From NCBI RefSeq assembly GCF_003443535.1, contig NZ_CP031946.1, positions 1,736,001-1,800,000 on the forward strand: a stretch of DNA of 64,000 nucleotides. Reading direction: 5' to 3'. The stretch is from Ruegeria sp. AD91A. GTDB taxonomy: Bacteria; Pseudomonadota; Alphaproteobacteria; Rhodobacterales; Rhodobacteraceae. The notes under the pieces were generated by a model, which did not search any database, was not told the origin of the DNA, and saw only the letters and a program-made list of their open reading frames with translations. The translations under genes were made by a program, and so were the position numbers. This document shows, piece by piece, positions 51,858 to 60,656 of this stretch (position 1 is the first letter of the stretch; each line of letters opens with the position of its first letter).

Positions 51858-52961
51858 ATGAAACAAGTTAGTGTTCTGAAGCTAAGTAAGCTTGTGAGTT
51901 CGGCGTTGTTGGCCGTGGCTATAACGACTCAATGCGCCTTGGCATGCACAGGAATCGTTCTTAAGTCGGCAGACGGCACAACAGTGCCTGCGCGGACCAT
52001 GGAATTTGGTTTTGACATTCAGTCAAATATTTTTGCGGTTCCATCCGGGACATCGATTGAAACACTCGGTTTGAATCCTGATGTGACGGGCTTCGCGTAC
52101 GAGGCAAAATACGGCTTTCTAGGTGCAAACGGATTGGACATGCCAATTGTGTTTGATGGCGTTAACACAGAAGGCTTATACTTTGGCGCTTTTTACTTTG
52201 CCGGTGACGCGGTATTCTCTGAATTGACGGGTGAAAATCGCGACCGTGCCGTTTCATCCGAAGAAATGGGAAACTGGATTCTTGGCCAGTTCTCCACAGT
52301 CGCTGAAGTTAAAGCGGCACTTCCATCCATTGACGTCGTGGGTACGTACGTGGCCGAAATTGACGGATTTGCGCCGTTTCACTATGCGGTGACAGACTCA
52401 ACGGGCGCCTCAATTGTTATTGAGTACACCAAGAGCGGCCTTACAGTTTATGACAACACAGTTAATGCTGTCACAAACAACCCATCTTACGATTGGCACC
52501 TGACCAATCTCAGAAATTATGTTGGCCTCCAAAGTGAAAATCGCGGTTTGATGACAGTAGGCTCAGAAAACATCGCGCCATTCGGACAAGGCAGCGGCCT
52601 GTTGGGCTTGCCGGGTGACCATTCATCTCCAGCTCGATTTGTCCGAGCTGTTGCTTTCGCGAACACATCTCTTCCGTCTGATGACGTTGACGACGCAATA
52701 TTTAAAGCATTCCACATCTTGAACGTTTTTGACATTCCAAAGGGCTCTATTCGCGAGGCAGTTGGCGATGGCATACACACTGACTACACACTATGGACGT
52801 CAGCAGCTGACACAACCAACGCGCGTTACTTTTATAAAACGTATTTGACCCAAAGCGTTGAGAGCATTGACGTTAAAAAAGCTGTGTCGTCGATAAAAGA
52901 GCCTACAACGCTTATCATGGAAAGTGGTTTCAAGGTCCGTGACAGAACGGGTGAGTTTTAA
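51858..52961 (+). CDS. Exported linear amide C-N hydrolase (choloylglycine hydrolase / penicillin V acylase family)
   Basis: Ntn-hydrolase cleaving linear amides. The 367-residue protein has a signal peptide (residues 1-29, ending ALA) and the mature protein starts at Cys30 (CTGIVLKSADG), the nucleophile exposed on processing. Arg46 (VPARTMEF) is the 17th residue of the mature chain, as in the family, and VTNNPSYDWH and PARFVRAVAF supply the Asn and Arg pocket. Base composition is lower in GC, with AT-ending codons, unlike the flanks, which suggests transfer. AGGAAG precedes the ATG. Substrates of relatives include bile salts, penicillin V and N-acyl-homoserine lactones; the marine context makes the last plausible, not shown. 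Confidence 0.9.
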   Translation: MKQVSVLKLSKLVSSALLAVAITTQCALACTGIVLKSADGTTVPARTMEFGFDIQSNIFAVPSGTSIETLGLNPDVTGFAYEAKYGFLGANGLDMPIVFDGVNTEGLYFGAFYFAGDAVFSELTGENRDRAVSSEEMGNWILGQFSTVAEVKAALPSIDVVGTYVAEIDGFAPFHYAVTDSTGASIVIEYTKSGLTVYDNTVNAVTNNPSYDWHLTNLRNYVGLQSENRGLMTVGSENIAPFGQGSGLLGLPGDHSSPARFVRAVAFANTSLPSDDVDDAIFKAFHILNVFDIPKGSIREAVGDGIHTDYTLWTSAADTTNARYFYKTYLTQSVESIDVKKAVSSIKEPTTLIMESGFKVRDRTGEF

Positions 52962-53817
52962 TATCGATGACTGGTAAATTTCTTTTTTTGATTGCCCGAT
53001 TGGTGGACTCGGCTCCGCCAAGGGCATCTGAGGCAAATGCGACAGCATCGAAATACGAACCCCGTAATTGACGGTCAAATTTTGGTCGCAACCGGTACTC
53101 ACTACCTCATGAGATCGAAGACTTAGGCAAAATATCTGCCCGCTGTAACGACTGCTCCGGGCTCGGTGCAGACGTTCGCCCAAATATCGCGAGCGACCGC
53201 AATGCGGACAAGTTTGCCGTTGGCTCTTTGGTTGCTGAGGACCGGTCTCAGCCCGAAGTGGACATTGGATTTGAGGCGCACTTGTCGGGTCAGCGGAAAA
53301 AGCTGTCAGCTTGGATGATCGTCTTTTCTATAGCGCAAAATTGTTAGTGGCTTTCTAATAGAACCAAGAAAAGCTGCACGCCAAAAACACTGCAATACTC
53401 TCGGAATCGAAAGTGTCTGAGAAAGAGACTGAAGACTTAACTGCGTCTATGAAGACACTGTCCGGTACACGGTTGCCCAAGCTCCAATCTTATGGCTTCA
53501 TTCCTGCAGGTCAGGTCATGAAACCAACCGCCACGCGCTGCAACCTACGTGAATATCCGCGGCATGTCCGAAGGGAACTCAAGAATCCATTGAAGTAGCC
53601 AAGACTGACCCCCTTAAGAAACAAAGAGTGAATGGAGTGACCTAGATTCTAAAAAAGTAGTTTTTAGGTTGCAAGCGCATCTGCCTAAAAAAGTCTGTTC
53701 CGAGTAGTTTCGAAATCTCCGCATGGCGCCGGTTGTCAAAATTTTCTTGTTTTCAGCACAGTAAGGCGCTGTATCTTGAGAAGAAAGGACCAGCGTTTGG
53801 CCCCGGGAGATTTTACA
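52962..53817. other. Gene-poor gap before aspT
   Basis: About 850 bases with no supported gene. It includes dispersed-repeat copy B and a short plus-strand frame at 53413-53598 (61 codons, no recognisable motif, no clear ribosome-binding site). Base composition shifts from AT-rich to more typical across it. Probably the right-hand debris of the accessory segment plus the aspT promoter. Confidence 0.5.
53159..53300. repeat. Degenerate dispersed repeat, copy B
   Basis: GGGCTCGGTGCAGACGTTCG at 53159 matches GGGCTCGGTACAGACGTTCG of copy C with one difference, and CAGACGTTCGCCCAA matches copy A. The downstream part (CCGCAATGCGGACAAG and on) is more diverged. Confidence 0.55.
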
Positions 53818-55518
53818 ATGGAATTGATTACAGAACAGCTGCGCGCCTTCCCGATCATGGCACTGTTTCTTTGTCTGGGTCTGGGATACGGCGTAGGGAA
53901 GTTTCGGGTCGGCAAGTTCGAACTGGGGGGCATCGCTGGTACGTTGTTGGTGGCGGTCTTCATTGGCCAAATCGGCGGTATCAACCTTAGCACCGATGTT
54001 CAGAATGTTTTCTTTTCCCTCTTCATTTTTATGGTTGGCTATAATGGCGGGCCTCAATTTTTTGCGGCTTTGAACCGAACTGCGCTGACCAAGTTACTTG
54101 CCGCGTTTATGATGACCCTCTGGGGGTTGTTCTTTGTTATTGTTGTTGCTCGGTTGGCCGGCTTGGATAAAGGGTTGGCGGCTGGATTGGCCGCTGGTGG
54201 CCTGACACAATCTGCAATCATCGGCACCGCTGGAAATGCCATAGATCTGCTTGGGTTGGCCGCAGATGAGGCGGAAAAGTTGAAAACCAACATCGCCGTA
54301 GGATACTCGGTTACTTATATCTTCGGCTCGATCGGCCCAATTTTGGCAGTTAGTGTCATTCCAATCATCATGCGTGTCGACCTGCGGCAAGAAGCGATTA
54401 AGCTGGCTCAGAAACTCAGCGGCGGCGGTCGCAAACTAGAGGAAGGTGAGTTCCTTCCTATGAACCGGTTTGACGCCCGAGCCTATCAGGTAAATGCCGA
54501 TGCAACCATTGCCGGAAAACCCGTTAAAGACATCGAAAGCGGCTATGATGGTGATCTGATCGTTGAACGGTTACTCCACGATGGCGCTCCTGTGGATCCG
54601 AATCCTGAAACAGTGGTCAATGCAGGAGACGTTGTGGTCGTCTCTGGCCTCGTAGCGACTTTGACCCAGTTCGAGGTTAGCGCCAGTGGTGAAATCGGAG
54701 AGTATCCTCCTGAACTGACGGTTGTAGAGGAACGCCGTAACGTAGTGGTCACCAACCGCAAACTGACTGGCAAAACCTTGGCAGAATTGAGCGAGGCTCT
54801 GACAGCGGATCAGAGGCGCGGTGTTCACATCTCAAAGATCACCCGCATGGGCCATGATGTCCCTGTCCTGCACAACACTGAGATCCACGCAGGTGACGAG
54901 GTCAGCATTGTCGGACACAAGGACGATCTGAATCGAGTTGCGAAAGTAGCGGGCTACGTTCCGCCTTCGGCCTCGGTAACCAATTTCATTGCATTGGGGA
55001 TCGGCGTGGCCATCGGCTATCTGATAGGAGAAATCAGTTTTGTCATCGCAGGAACGAAGGTGGCTTTAGGGTCCGGCCTCGGATGCCTGGTTACAGGGTT
55101 GATCATCGGTTATATGCGCATCCGGCGACCCAAGATCGGTGGTATTAACCGTGGAGCCGCTAATTTCCTTCAGAGCTTTGGATTAGCTGTGTTTGTTGGT
55201 GTCGTTGGCCTCAATGCAGGCAAGCCCGCACTAGAGGCGATTCAGGAATATGGGATCACGCTGCTGCTGTTGGGTGTGGTGGTTACATTGATGCCCATGA
55301 TCGTGCAGTTCCCAATCAACTATTTCGCCCTGCGTATTAAAAACCCGATTGAGGCCTGTGCGGTTGTGACCGGATCACGCTCGGGCAATCCCGGTTTTGC
55401 GACACTATTGGAAAAGGCCGGGAACTCGACTCCCACACCAGCCTTCACCATGACCTATGCTGTGGCCAACATCTTCCTGACGCTCTGGGGGCCGTTGGTT
55501 GTGGCTTTTGTTCCGTAA
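53818..55518 (+). CDS. aspT: Aspartate:alanine antiporter
   Basis: Electrogenic exchange of extracellular aspartate for intracellular alanine. The 566-residue AAE-family protein has an N-terminal hydrophobic half (about 10-185), a central hydrophilic part with two TrkA-C-like modules (about 220-385; ATIAGKPVKDIESGYDGDLI and NRKLTGKTLAELSEAL), and a second hydrophobic half. The pattern GSRSGNPGFA lies near residue 525. The ATG at 53818 has GGGAG 8 bases upstream; a longer frame from 53776 does not look like protein. The convergent gene encodes the matching decarboxylase. Confidence 0.93.
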   Translation: MELITEQLRAFPIMALFLCLGLGYGVGKFRVGKFELGGIAGTLLVAVFIGQIGGINLSTDVQNVFFSLFIFMVGYNGGPQFFAALNRTALTKLLAAFMMTLWGLFFVIVVARLAGLDKGLAAGLAAGGLTQSAIIGTAGNAIDLLGLAADEAEKLKTNIAVGYSVTYIFGSIGPILAVSVIPIIMRVDLRQEAIKLAQKLSGGGRKLEEGEFLPMNRFDARAYQVNADATIAGKPVKDIESGYDGDLIVERLLHDGAPVDPNPETVVNAGDVVVVSGLVATLTQFEVSASGEIGEYPPELTVVEERRNVVVTNRKLTGKTLAELSEALTADQRRGVHISKITRMGHDVPVLHNTEIHAGDEVSIVGHKDDLNRVAKVAGYVPPSASVTNFIALGIGVAIGYLIGEISFVIAGTKVALGSGLGCLVTGLIIGYMRIRRPKIGGINRGAANFLQSFGLAVFVGVVGLNAGKPALEAIQEYGITLLLLGVVVTLMPMIVQFPINYFALRIKNPIEACAVVTGSRSGNPGFATLLEKAGNSTPTPAFTMTYAVANIFLTLWGPLVVAFVP

Positions 55519-55567
55519 GTCAAACCGGAAATGGGCACGACAACCGGGATCCTAACTTGGAAGGGTG

Positions 55568-55601
55568 GGATCAGCGTGTGTGGCAATCATCACGCTGATC
55601 C
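55568..55601. terminator. Hairpin between convergent aspT and asdA
   Basis: A perfect 11-bp stem (GGATCAGCGTG / CACGCTGATCC) with a 12-base loop, 50 bases after aspT and 25 bases after the end of asdA on the other strand. Lacks a strong T-run; may serve both genes. Confidence 0.6.
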
Positions 55602-55625
55602 GTTCCTCATTACTAGGGTTAGATT

Positions 55626-57257
55626 TCAACCGTGCAAAGGCAGTCCTTTCGAGGCACGGTAGGCCTGCACGTAACCGGTGGCCACTGCGCGCACCGCTCT
55701 TCCGATCTGGCGGTAAGCACTATCATCCAAATTGGCGAACGATACCCGCGCCGACCAATTGGGCGCGTCAAAGCCCGATCCATTCAGCAAAACGATCCCG
55801 TGGTCCTGAGCCAGTTTGAAGGATATATCTAGCGGGTGGACATTCTCCTTGATCCATTCGACCACCTCTTCGCCCACGTATTTTCGGAGCCAGAATTCGA
55901 AGTCGATGATACCGTAGTATTTGTCGAATAGCGGGTTATCGGGAACTTCGATGCCCATCCCTTCGACCAACTCGTCAAAGCGATGTTTCAGAATACCCCA
56001 GCAGAATTTCTGATAGGCTTTCTCTTCGTCCATAAGCTCGACCAGTGAAAACAAGGTCATCATCACCTGTTGCGGCAGCGATAGACCTGCAGTGTGGTTC
56101 AGCGCAACATCGCGGCTGTCGGCGACGATCCGGTCAATGAACTTGAACGAGGATGGATCAGGCGTCAACGTTTCGTACCGTGCGTTGACAACGGCCTTGG
56201 TTTCGTCCGGAGCCTCCGCAATCATCTTGTCGAAGATGTTGTTCTCGGCCACCAAAATCGCGCCCAAACGCCACCCGGTGCAACCGAAATACTTGGAGTA
56301 CGAATAGACCCCGATGGTATTCTCAGGCAGGTGCCCCAAGATGGACTGAAAGTTTGGAACAAAGGTCCCGTAAACATCGTCAGTCAGAATGATCAGGTCC
56401 GGGCGGCGGTTCTTTACGAACTCGACAAGTCGGGTCGTGACCTCGGGGCTGATAGCGACTGAAGAGGGGTTGCCCGGGTTGACCAGAAATAGTGCTTTGA
56501 CTTTCGGGTCGGACAAAATTTCGAAATCATCGTCGTTCAGTTGAAAGTGGTCCTCTTCTTTCGAAGATACATCCACTGTGTTCAGCCCATAGTCTTCAAG
56601 TACCGGCATTTCCAGATAGGGCGTGAAAATCGGTGTACCCAACGCAATGGTGTCGCCGGCATTCAGCAACCGCTGGTTCTTGAGTGCTTTGAAGATGTAA
56701 CACATCGCAGCGGTTCCACCCTCAACAGCGTAGATCTCGAACTTCGCATCCGGTCGGTGCCCCGCGCACATCGCCCACATAACGTATTCGTGGACAATCG
56801 CCTCGTTGTGCTCCATGCACCGGTCGGGCATCGGGTAGTGGTCGCCAACAATACCGTCGGTCAGCTCGAGCACGAAATCGTCCGGTGTAAAACCAAATCT
56901 CTCAAGCGCAAAATCCACTACGGCCACCAAAGTTTCCGCACCTGGAGGACCGTTTCCTTCAACCGAATTGGCGCAATATGCTTTTAGCCGGTCATAGCAA
57001 CCTGGCCCTTGCGGCATCCCAGCCAAACCGACCTTCGGCTCATTCCGATGGCGCAGCGCTTCTGTCATGGCGAACTGCCCCAAAAGGAAAAATGCCTCCC
57101 TAGCTTTGGTGGCGATCCAGTTAGGGTTCCCTCGACCGGCATTAAGGTATGGCAGAGCCATCTGCCGCGCCTCTTTTTGCGCCAACATGATAAGTTCGTC
57201 CTTGATTTGAAAAGGACTTAGGTTTTCAAATTTATGCAGGTTGAGCGATTCTGGCAT
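55626..57257 (-). CDS. asdA: Bifunctional aspartate aminotransferase / aspartate 4-decarboxylase
   Basis: PLP enzyme making alanine and CO2 from aspartate. The 543-residue length is typical of AsdA. Landmarks are the N-terminal LSPFQIKDELIMLAQKEA, the fold-type-I aminotransferase body with FLVNPGNPSSVAIS, LTDDVYGTFVP and SYSKYFGCTGWRLG with PLP lysine Lys322, and a C-terminal segment VHPLDISFKLAQDHGIVLLNG. Decarboxylation consumes a proton, so with AspT it can build a proton motive force and neutralise acid. The pair is convergent, not an operon, so their balance must be set by separate promoters. Confidence 0.95.
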   Translation of the reverse strand: MPESLNLHKFENLSPFQIKDELIMLAQKEARQMALPYLNAGRGNPNWIATKAREAFFLLGQFAMTEALRHRNEPKVGLAGMPQGPGCYDRLKAYCANSVEGNGPPGAETLVAVVDFALERFGFTPDDFVLELTDGIVGDHYPMPDRCMEHNEAIVHEYVMWAMCAGHRPDAKFEIYAVEGGTAAMCYIFKALKNQRLLNAGDTIALGTPIFTPYLEMPVLEDYGLNTVDVSSKEEDHFQLNDDDFEILSDPKVKALFLVNPGNPSSVAISPEVTTRLVEFVKNRRPDLIILTDDVYGTFVPNFQSILGHLPENTIGVYSYSKYFGCTGWRLGAILVAENNIFDKMIAEAPDETKAVVNARYETLTPDPSSFKFIDRIVADSRDVALNHTAGLSLPQQVMMTLFSLVELMDEEKAYQKFCWGILKHRFDELVEGMGIEVPDNPLFDKYYGIIDFEFWLRKYVGEEVVEWIKENVHPLDISFKLAQDHGIVLLNGSGFDAPNWSARVSFANLDDSAYRQIGRAVRAVATGYVQAYRASKGLPLHG

Positions 57258-57987
57258 GACATCAAATCCTTGCGTTGAAACAAATGACGTAGTTTAGCGG
57301 ATCGCATGCAAGGCAATGTGTCAATGAAAACAACACTAATTGACGGGACCAGCGTAAAACCGAGGAACCCATGTATTCCTTGCAAAACTTATCTGAAACC
57401 ATTTTTCAAGGCAGACAGAGTGATGGAAATTGCGCCGAGGCTCTGGGCTCGGATTTGAATTCTCACGAAAATCTGCAAAGTCAGCTATCTGCGCATCGCT
57501 GACATTGGTGCTTTCAACAGCATCGGTTGGTTTGGGCTCGGTACAGACGTTCGGCAGAATTCAGTGAATGTCTGCCTTGCGGGACAAACCGGACTTTTGG
57601 GATTTCGCATGCTGGTGACGCAGAAAGCGTTCGCGCCCGCAGCAATGTGTTTTCGGCAATGCAGCGGACATCTATTTGCGAGCGTTTGCACGGGCATAAA
57701 CCGGTAAAGTCCAAACCGCCCGTTCACTGCAGTCAGCACTGACCATCGTGGAGCGCAACGTTGCGGAAAGGTTCGAGCTCAAGCCGAACCTTGATACAAC
57801 ACTAAGCCTGTCGATCTGTCCGAAAGTACTCACATATCACGGCAAGAGGTACCGAAGGGCCGTATCTCAAAAAAAAGCACTTCTCAAATTGTACGTTTTT
57901 GTAGGATCAAACCATGTCCCGAGGCTTAATGCAGAACATGATTTGGGTTTGATGCACCCATACCAAAGCCAACTACACCGAGCATTG
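57258..57987. other. Gene-poor gap between asdA and urtE
   Basis: 730 bases holding the asdA promoter (near 57260-57350, on the minus strand), dispersed-repeat copy C, and about 250 bases after it with no feature I can support. A plus-strand frame at 57748-58122 overlaps urtE antisense and is not credible. No clear T-run terminator follows urtE. Confidence 0.5.
57533..57740. repeat. Degenerate dispersed repeat, copy C (longest)
   Basis: Begins GGGCTCGGTACAGACGTTCG (shared with copy B, one difference) and continues GTGAATGTCTGCCTTGCGG (shared in part with copy A). At over 200 bases it is the most complete copy. A spaced GCAATGCAGCGGACATCTA lies near its end. Confidence 0.55.
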
Positions 57988-58683
57988 CTAAACTGTTACG
58001 GCCCGCAACACTTGATCGCGCGTCAGGTCATCTCGTGTGCCTTTGACCATGACTTCGCCACGTCGCAACACAACAAACCTGTCGGCAAGATCATATGCGA
58101 AGTCGAAATACTGCTCGACTAAGACAATTGCCATTCCGCTCGTCTTTCTGAGGTGCCGGATCACTTCGCCAATCTGTTGGATTATGTTCGGCTGAATACC
58201 TTCGGTTGGCTCATCCAGCAGCAGCAGGCGCGGTTTTGTGATCAGTGCACGCGCGATGGCCAACTGTTGCTGCTGCCCGCCGGAAAGGTCTCCCCCGCGC
58301 CGGTTCTGCATTTTTTTGAGGACCGGGAACATATCAAAAATACCATCTGGGACGAAATGTTCGCTGGCAGGCAGACAGGAGAAACCTGTTTCCAGATTTT
58401 CTCGAACCGTGAGCAATGGGAATATTTCGCGACCTTGGGGGACAAATGCCACACCTTTCCAGGCCATCTGATGAGCAGGTAAGATACCCATTTGCTTTCC
58501 GTCAAGCTCCAGTTCGCCACCGGAACGGGGATGCGTCCCTGAGATTGCCTTCATCAGACTGGTTTTTCCGACACCGTTGGTCCCCATGACGCACGTTACT
58601 TCACCCTGCAAAGCTTCCATGGAAATCCCATTGAGGATTTGCGAGTGCCCATAGTGCAAAGTCAGATCGGTCAGCTTCAACAT
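57988..58683 (-). CDS. urtE: Urea ABC transporter ATPase UrtE
   Basis: One of two ATPases of the high-affinity urea importer. The 231-residue LivF-like protein has MGTNGVGKTSLMKAISG (Walker A), DLSGGQQQQLAIARAL (signature) and LLLLDEPTEGIQPNIIQQIG (Walker B and the UrtE-typical EGIQPNII). It is 3 bases from urtD and last in the operon. Confidence 0.97.
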   Translation of the reverse strand: MLKLTDLTLHYGHSQILNGISMEALQGEVTCVMGTNGVGKTSLMKAISGTHPRSGGELELDGKQMGILPAHQMAWKGVAFVPQGREIFPLLTVRENLETGFSCLPASEHFVPDGIFDMFPVLKKMQNRRGGDLSGGQQQQLAIARALITKPRLLLLDEPTEGIQPNIIQQIGEVIRHLRKTSGMAIVLVEQYFDFAYDLADRFVVLRRGEVMVKGTRDDLTRDQVLRAVTV

Positions 58684-58686
58684 TTT

Positions 58687-59427
58687 CTAGCGCCCCAGAT
58701 AGACATCGATGACGTCCTGATTTGATGTCACGTGATCAAGACTGCCCTCGGCTAATACGGATCCTTCATGCAAAACCGTTACTTTGCAGTTCAGGCGCCT
58801 GACAAATTCCATGTCATGTTCAACGACCACAACCGCGCGGGTCCTTGCAGCTTGAACCAGCAAGTCTGTGGTATGTTCGCGCTCTTGCGGGGTCATGCCT
58901 GCGGCGGGTTCGTCAACCAACAGCAGACGTGGGTCCTGCGCAAGCAGCATACCAATTTCCAACCATTGCTTCTGCCCGTGGCTCAGTTCACCTGACTTCC
59001 GGCTCAGTTCCAGATAAAGCCCAATTTCGGTGGCTAGGTCCTCGACCTTCTGCAAATCACTTTTGGACGGACGGTAAAGCAGCACACCAACCCAGCCACG
59101 ATTTTTCTTGAGCGCCATAAGTAGATTATCGCGCACGGACTGATCCTCGAAAACCGTGGGCTTCTGAAACTTCCGCCCGATTCCCGCCTGCGCGATTTTT
59201 GCCTCGGTCATATCCAACAAAGATACGGACTTTTCACCCCATATGATCCGCCCCTCATCTGGCCGGGTCTTGCCGGTGATGATGTCCATAAACGTAGTCT
59301 TGCCAGCCCCATTCGGGCCAATCACGGAACGTAGCTCCGCTTCACCAATCTGGAAGGACAAGTTGTTGATAGCGCGGAACCCGTCGAAGGTAACCGATAC
59401 GCCACTTACTTCTAACAAGGTGCTCAT
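58687..59427 (-). CDS. urtD: Urea ABC transporter ATPase UrtD
   Basis: LivG-like ATPase, 246 residues: IGPNGAGKTTFMDIITGKTR (Walker A), LSHGQKQWLEIGMLLAQDPR (signature with the His/Trp variant typical of UrtD) and LLLVDEPAAGMTPQE (Walker B). The C-terminal GRxS-like segment closes the domain. Its start overlaps the urtC stop by 4 bases, and urtE follows. Confidence 0.97.
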   Translation of the reverse strand: MSTLLEVSGVSVTFDGFRAINNLSFQIGEAELRSVIGPNGAGKTTFMDIITGKTRPDEGRIIWGEKSVSLLDMTEAKIAQAGIGRKFQKPTVFEDQSVRDNLLMALKKNRGWVGVLLYRPSKSDLQKVEDLATEIGLYLELSRKSGELSHGQKQWLEIGMLLAQDPRLLLVDEPAAGMTPQEREHTTDLLVQAARTRAVVVVEHDMEFVRRLNCKVTVLHEGSVLAEGSLDHVTSNQDVIDVYLGR

Positions 59428-60653
59428 TGGCTGGCCTCTTTCTCACGCAAAGCGCCTTCATCCGGCCCCAGATTAGCACCATGCCGATCAGGATGACGCT
59501 GGTTGGTATACAAGTCGAACAAACCTCCGATACCTTGCGGAGCAAACAGCGTGACCAGCACAAAGGACACACCCAGCAGCACTTGCCACCAGTCGACCCA
59601 TTTGATCGTGTAAAAGCCAAGCAGGATATCCGGGGCCTGCCCGCCCGTGAACCACGTGCTCAGCAGGCTGACAAAAGCCGCGCCGATGACCGCACCATAC
59701 AGCCGGCCCCGCCCGCCGATGGCGACCCAGACGGCCAGATATATTGAGGCGATGGGGGCCATCTCCTCGGGGTTGACGATGCCAGCCTGCGGATAATACA
59801 GCGCACCCGCGATTGCGGCGATGCAAGCCGTCAGGGTGAAGACAGCCAACTTGTAGGCTTCGACCGAATAGCCGAGGAACCGAACCCGCGCCTCGTTGTC
59901 GCGAATTCCGCGCAGGACTGAGCCGAACTTGCCCGACACGATCCATGCCGCCAGCATGTAACCCAGCCCCAACGCCAAAGCCGAAGCCCATAGGAACCAG
60001 AGCGAAACGACGTCCTGAGAGACAGTGACACCGGGCAGGTTCTGCAAGCCTGACAAGCCATTGTTGCCGCGCAAACCGCTGTCGTTCTGAAACAGATACA
60101 AAGCCAGAGCCAGTGTCATTGCTTGCGTCAGGATCGACAGATAGACGCCGGTCACTCGACTGCGGAAGGCCAGCCAGCCAAAGATCAGTGCCAGCAGGCC
60201 AGGCACCACAACGACCAGTATCAACTGCAGCGTCAAGCTGTGCGAAAACGCCCAGATCAGCGGGAATTCGGATGATCCGACTACGCCGAAAATCTGAGTG
60301 CCGATGGCGTCCACAACTTCGGTAGGCGTTGGCGGGATGTCGGCTTGTGACAATGACTCGACCACGATCAGCCGGGTGCGTTCGTACATCAGCCACATGC
60401 CGATCATATAGCCACCGAGCCCGAAGAAAGCGAAATGGCCTAGTGATAGAATGCCGGTGAAACCCCAAACCAGATCCATCGCGACCGCGATCAGACACAG
60501 GCACAGGGTCTTGCCCAGCGTTTTGACGAAACTGGTTGAGATCACACCGATCCCGAACCCTTCGGACAGGACAGTTACACCCAGCGTGAACAGCGACAGG
60601 ATGGCCAGAAAGACCAGTACAGATGGGTTCTTAGCAACAAAACTACGTTCCAT
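59424..60653 (-). CDS. urtC: Urea ABC transporter permease UrtC
   Basis: LivM-type inner-membrane permease, 409 residues with about ten hydrophobic segments (LCLCLIAVAMDLVWGFTGIL, SLGHFAFFGLGGYMIGMW, then GNNGLSGLQNLPG as a family loop and GIRDNEARVRFLGY as the ATPase-coupling EAA-like loop). GGRGRLYGAVIGAA lies near the end and a hydrophilic tail follows. Overlaps urtD by 4 bases, 3 bases after urtB. Confidence 0.96.
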   Translation of the reverse strand: MERSFVAKNPSVLVFLAILSLFTLGVTVLSEGFGIGVISTSFVKTLGKTLCLCLIAVAMDLVWGFTGILSLGHFAFFGLGGYMIGMWLMYERTRLIVVESLSQADIPPTPTEVVDAIGTQIFGVVGSSEFPLIWAFSHSLTLQLILVVVVPGLLALIFGWLAFRSRVTGVYLSILTQAMTLALALYLFQNDSGLRGNNGLSGLQNLPGVTVSQDVVSLWFLWASALALGLGYMLAAWIVSGKFGSVLRGIRDNEARVRFLGYSVEAYKLAVFTLTACIAAIAGALYYPQAGIVNPEEMAPIASIYLAVWVAIGGRGRLYGAVIGAAFVSLLSTWFTGGQAPDILLGFYTIKWVDWWQVLLGVSFVLVTLFAPQGIGGLFDLYTNQRHPDRHGANLGPDEGALREKEASQ

Positions 60654-60656
60654 GGT

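Noticed and set aside
53413..53598. A 61-codon plus-strand frame before aspT
   Set aside because: No motif, poor start context, and surrounded by degenerate repeat material.
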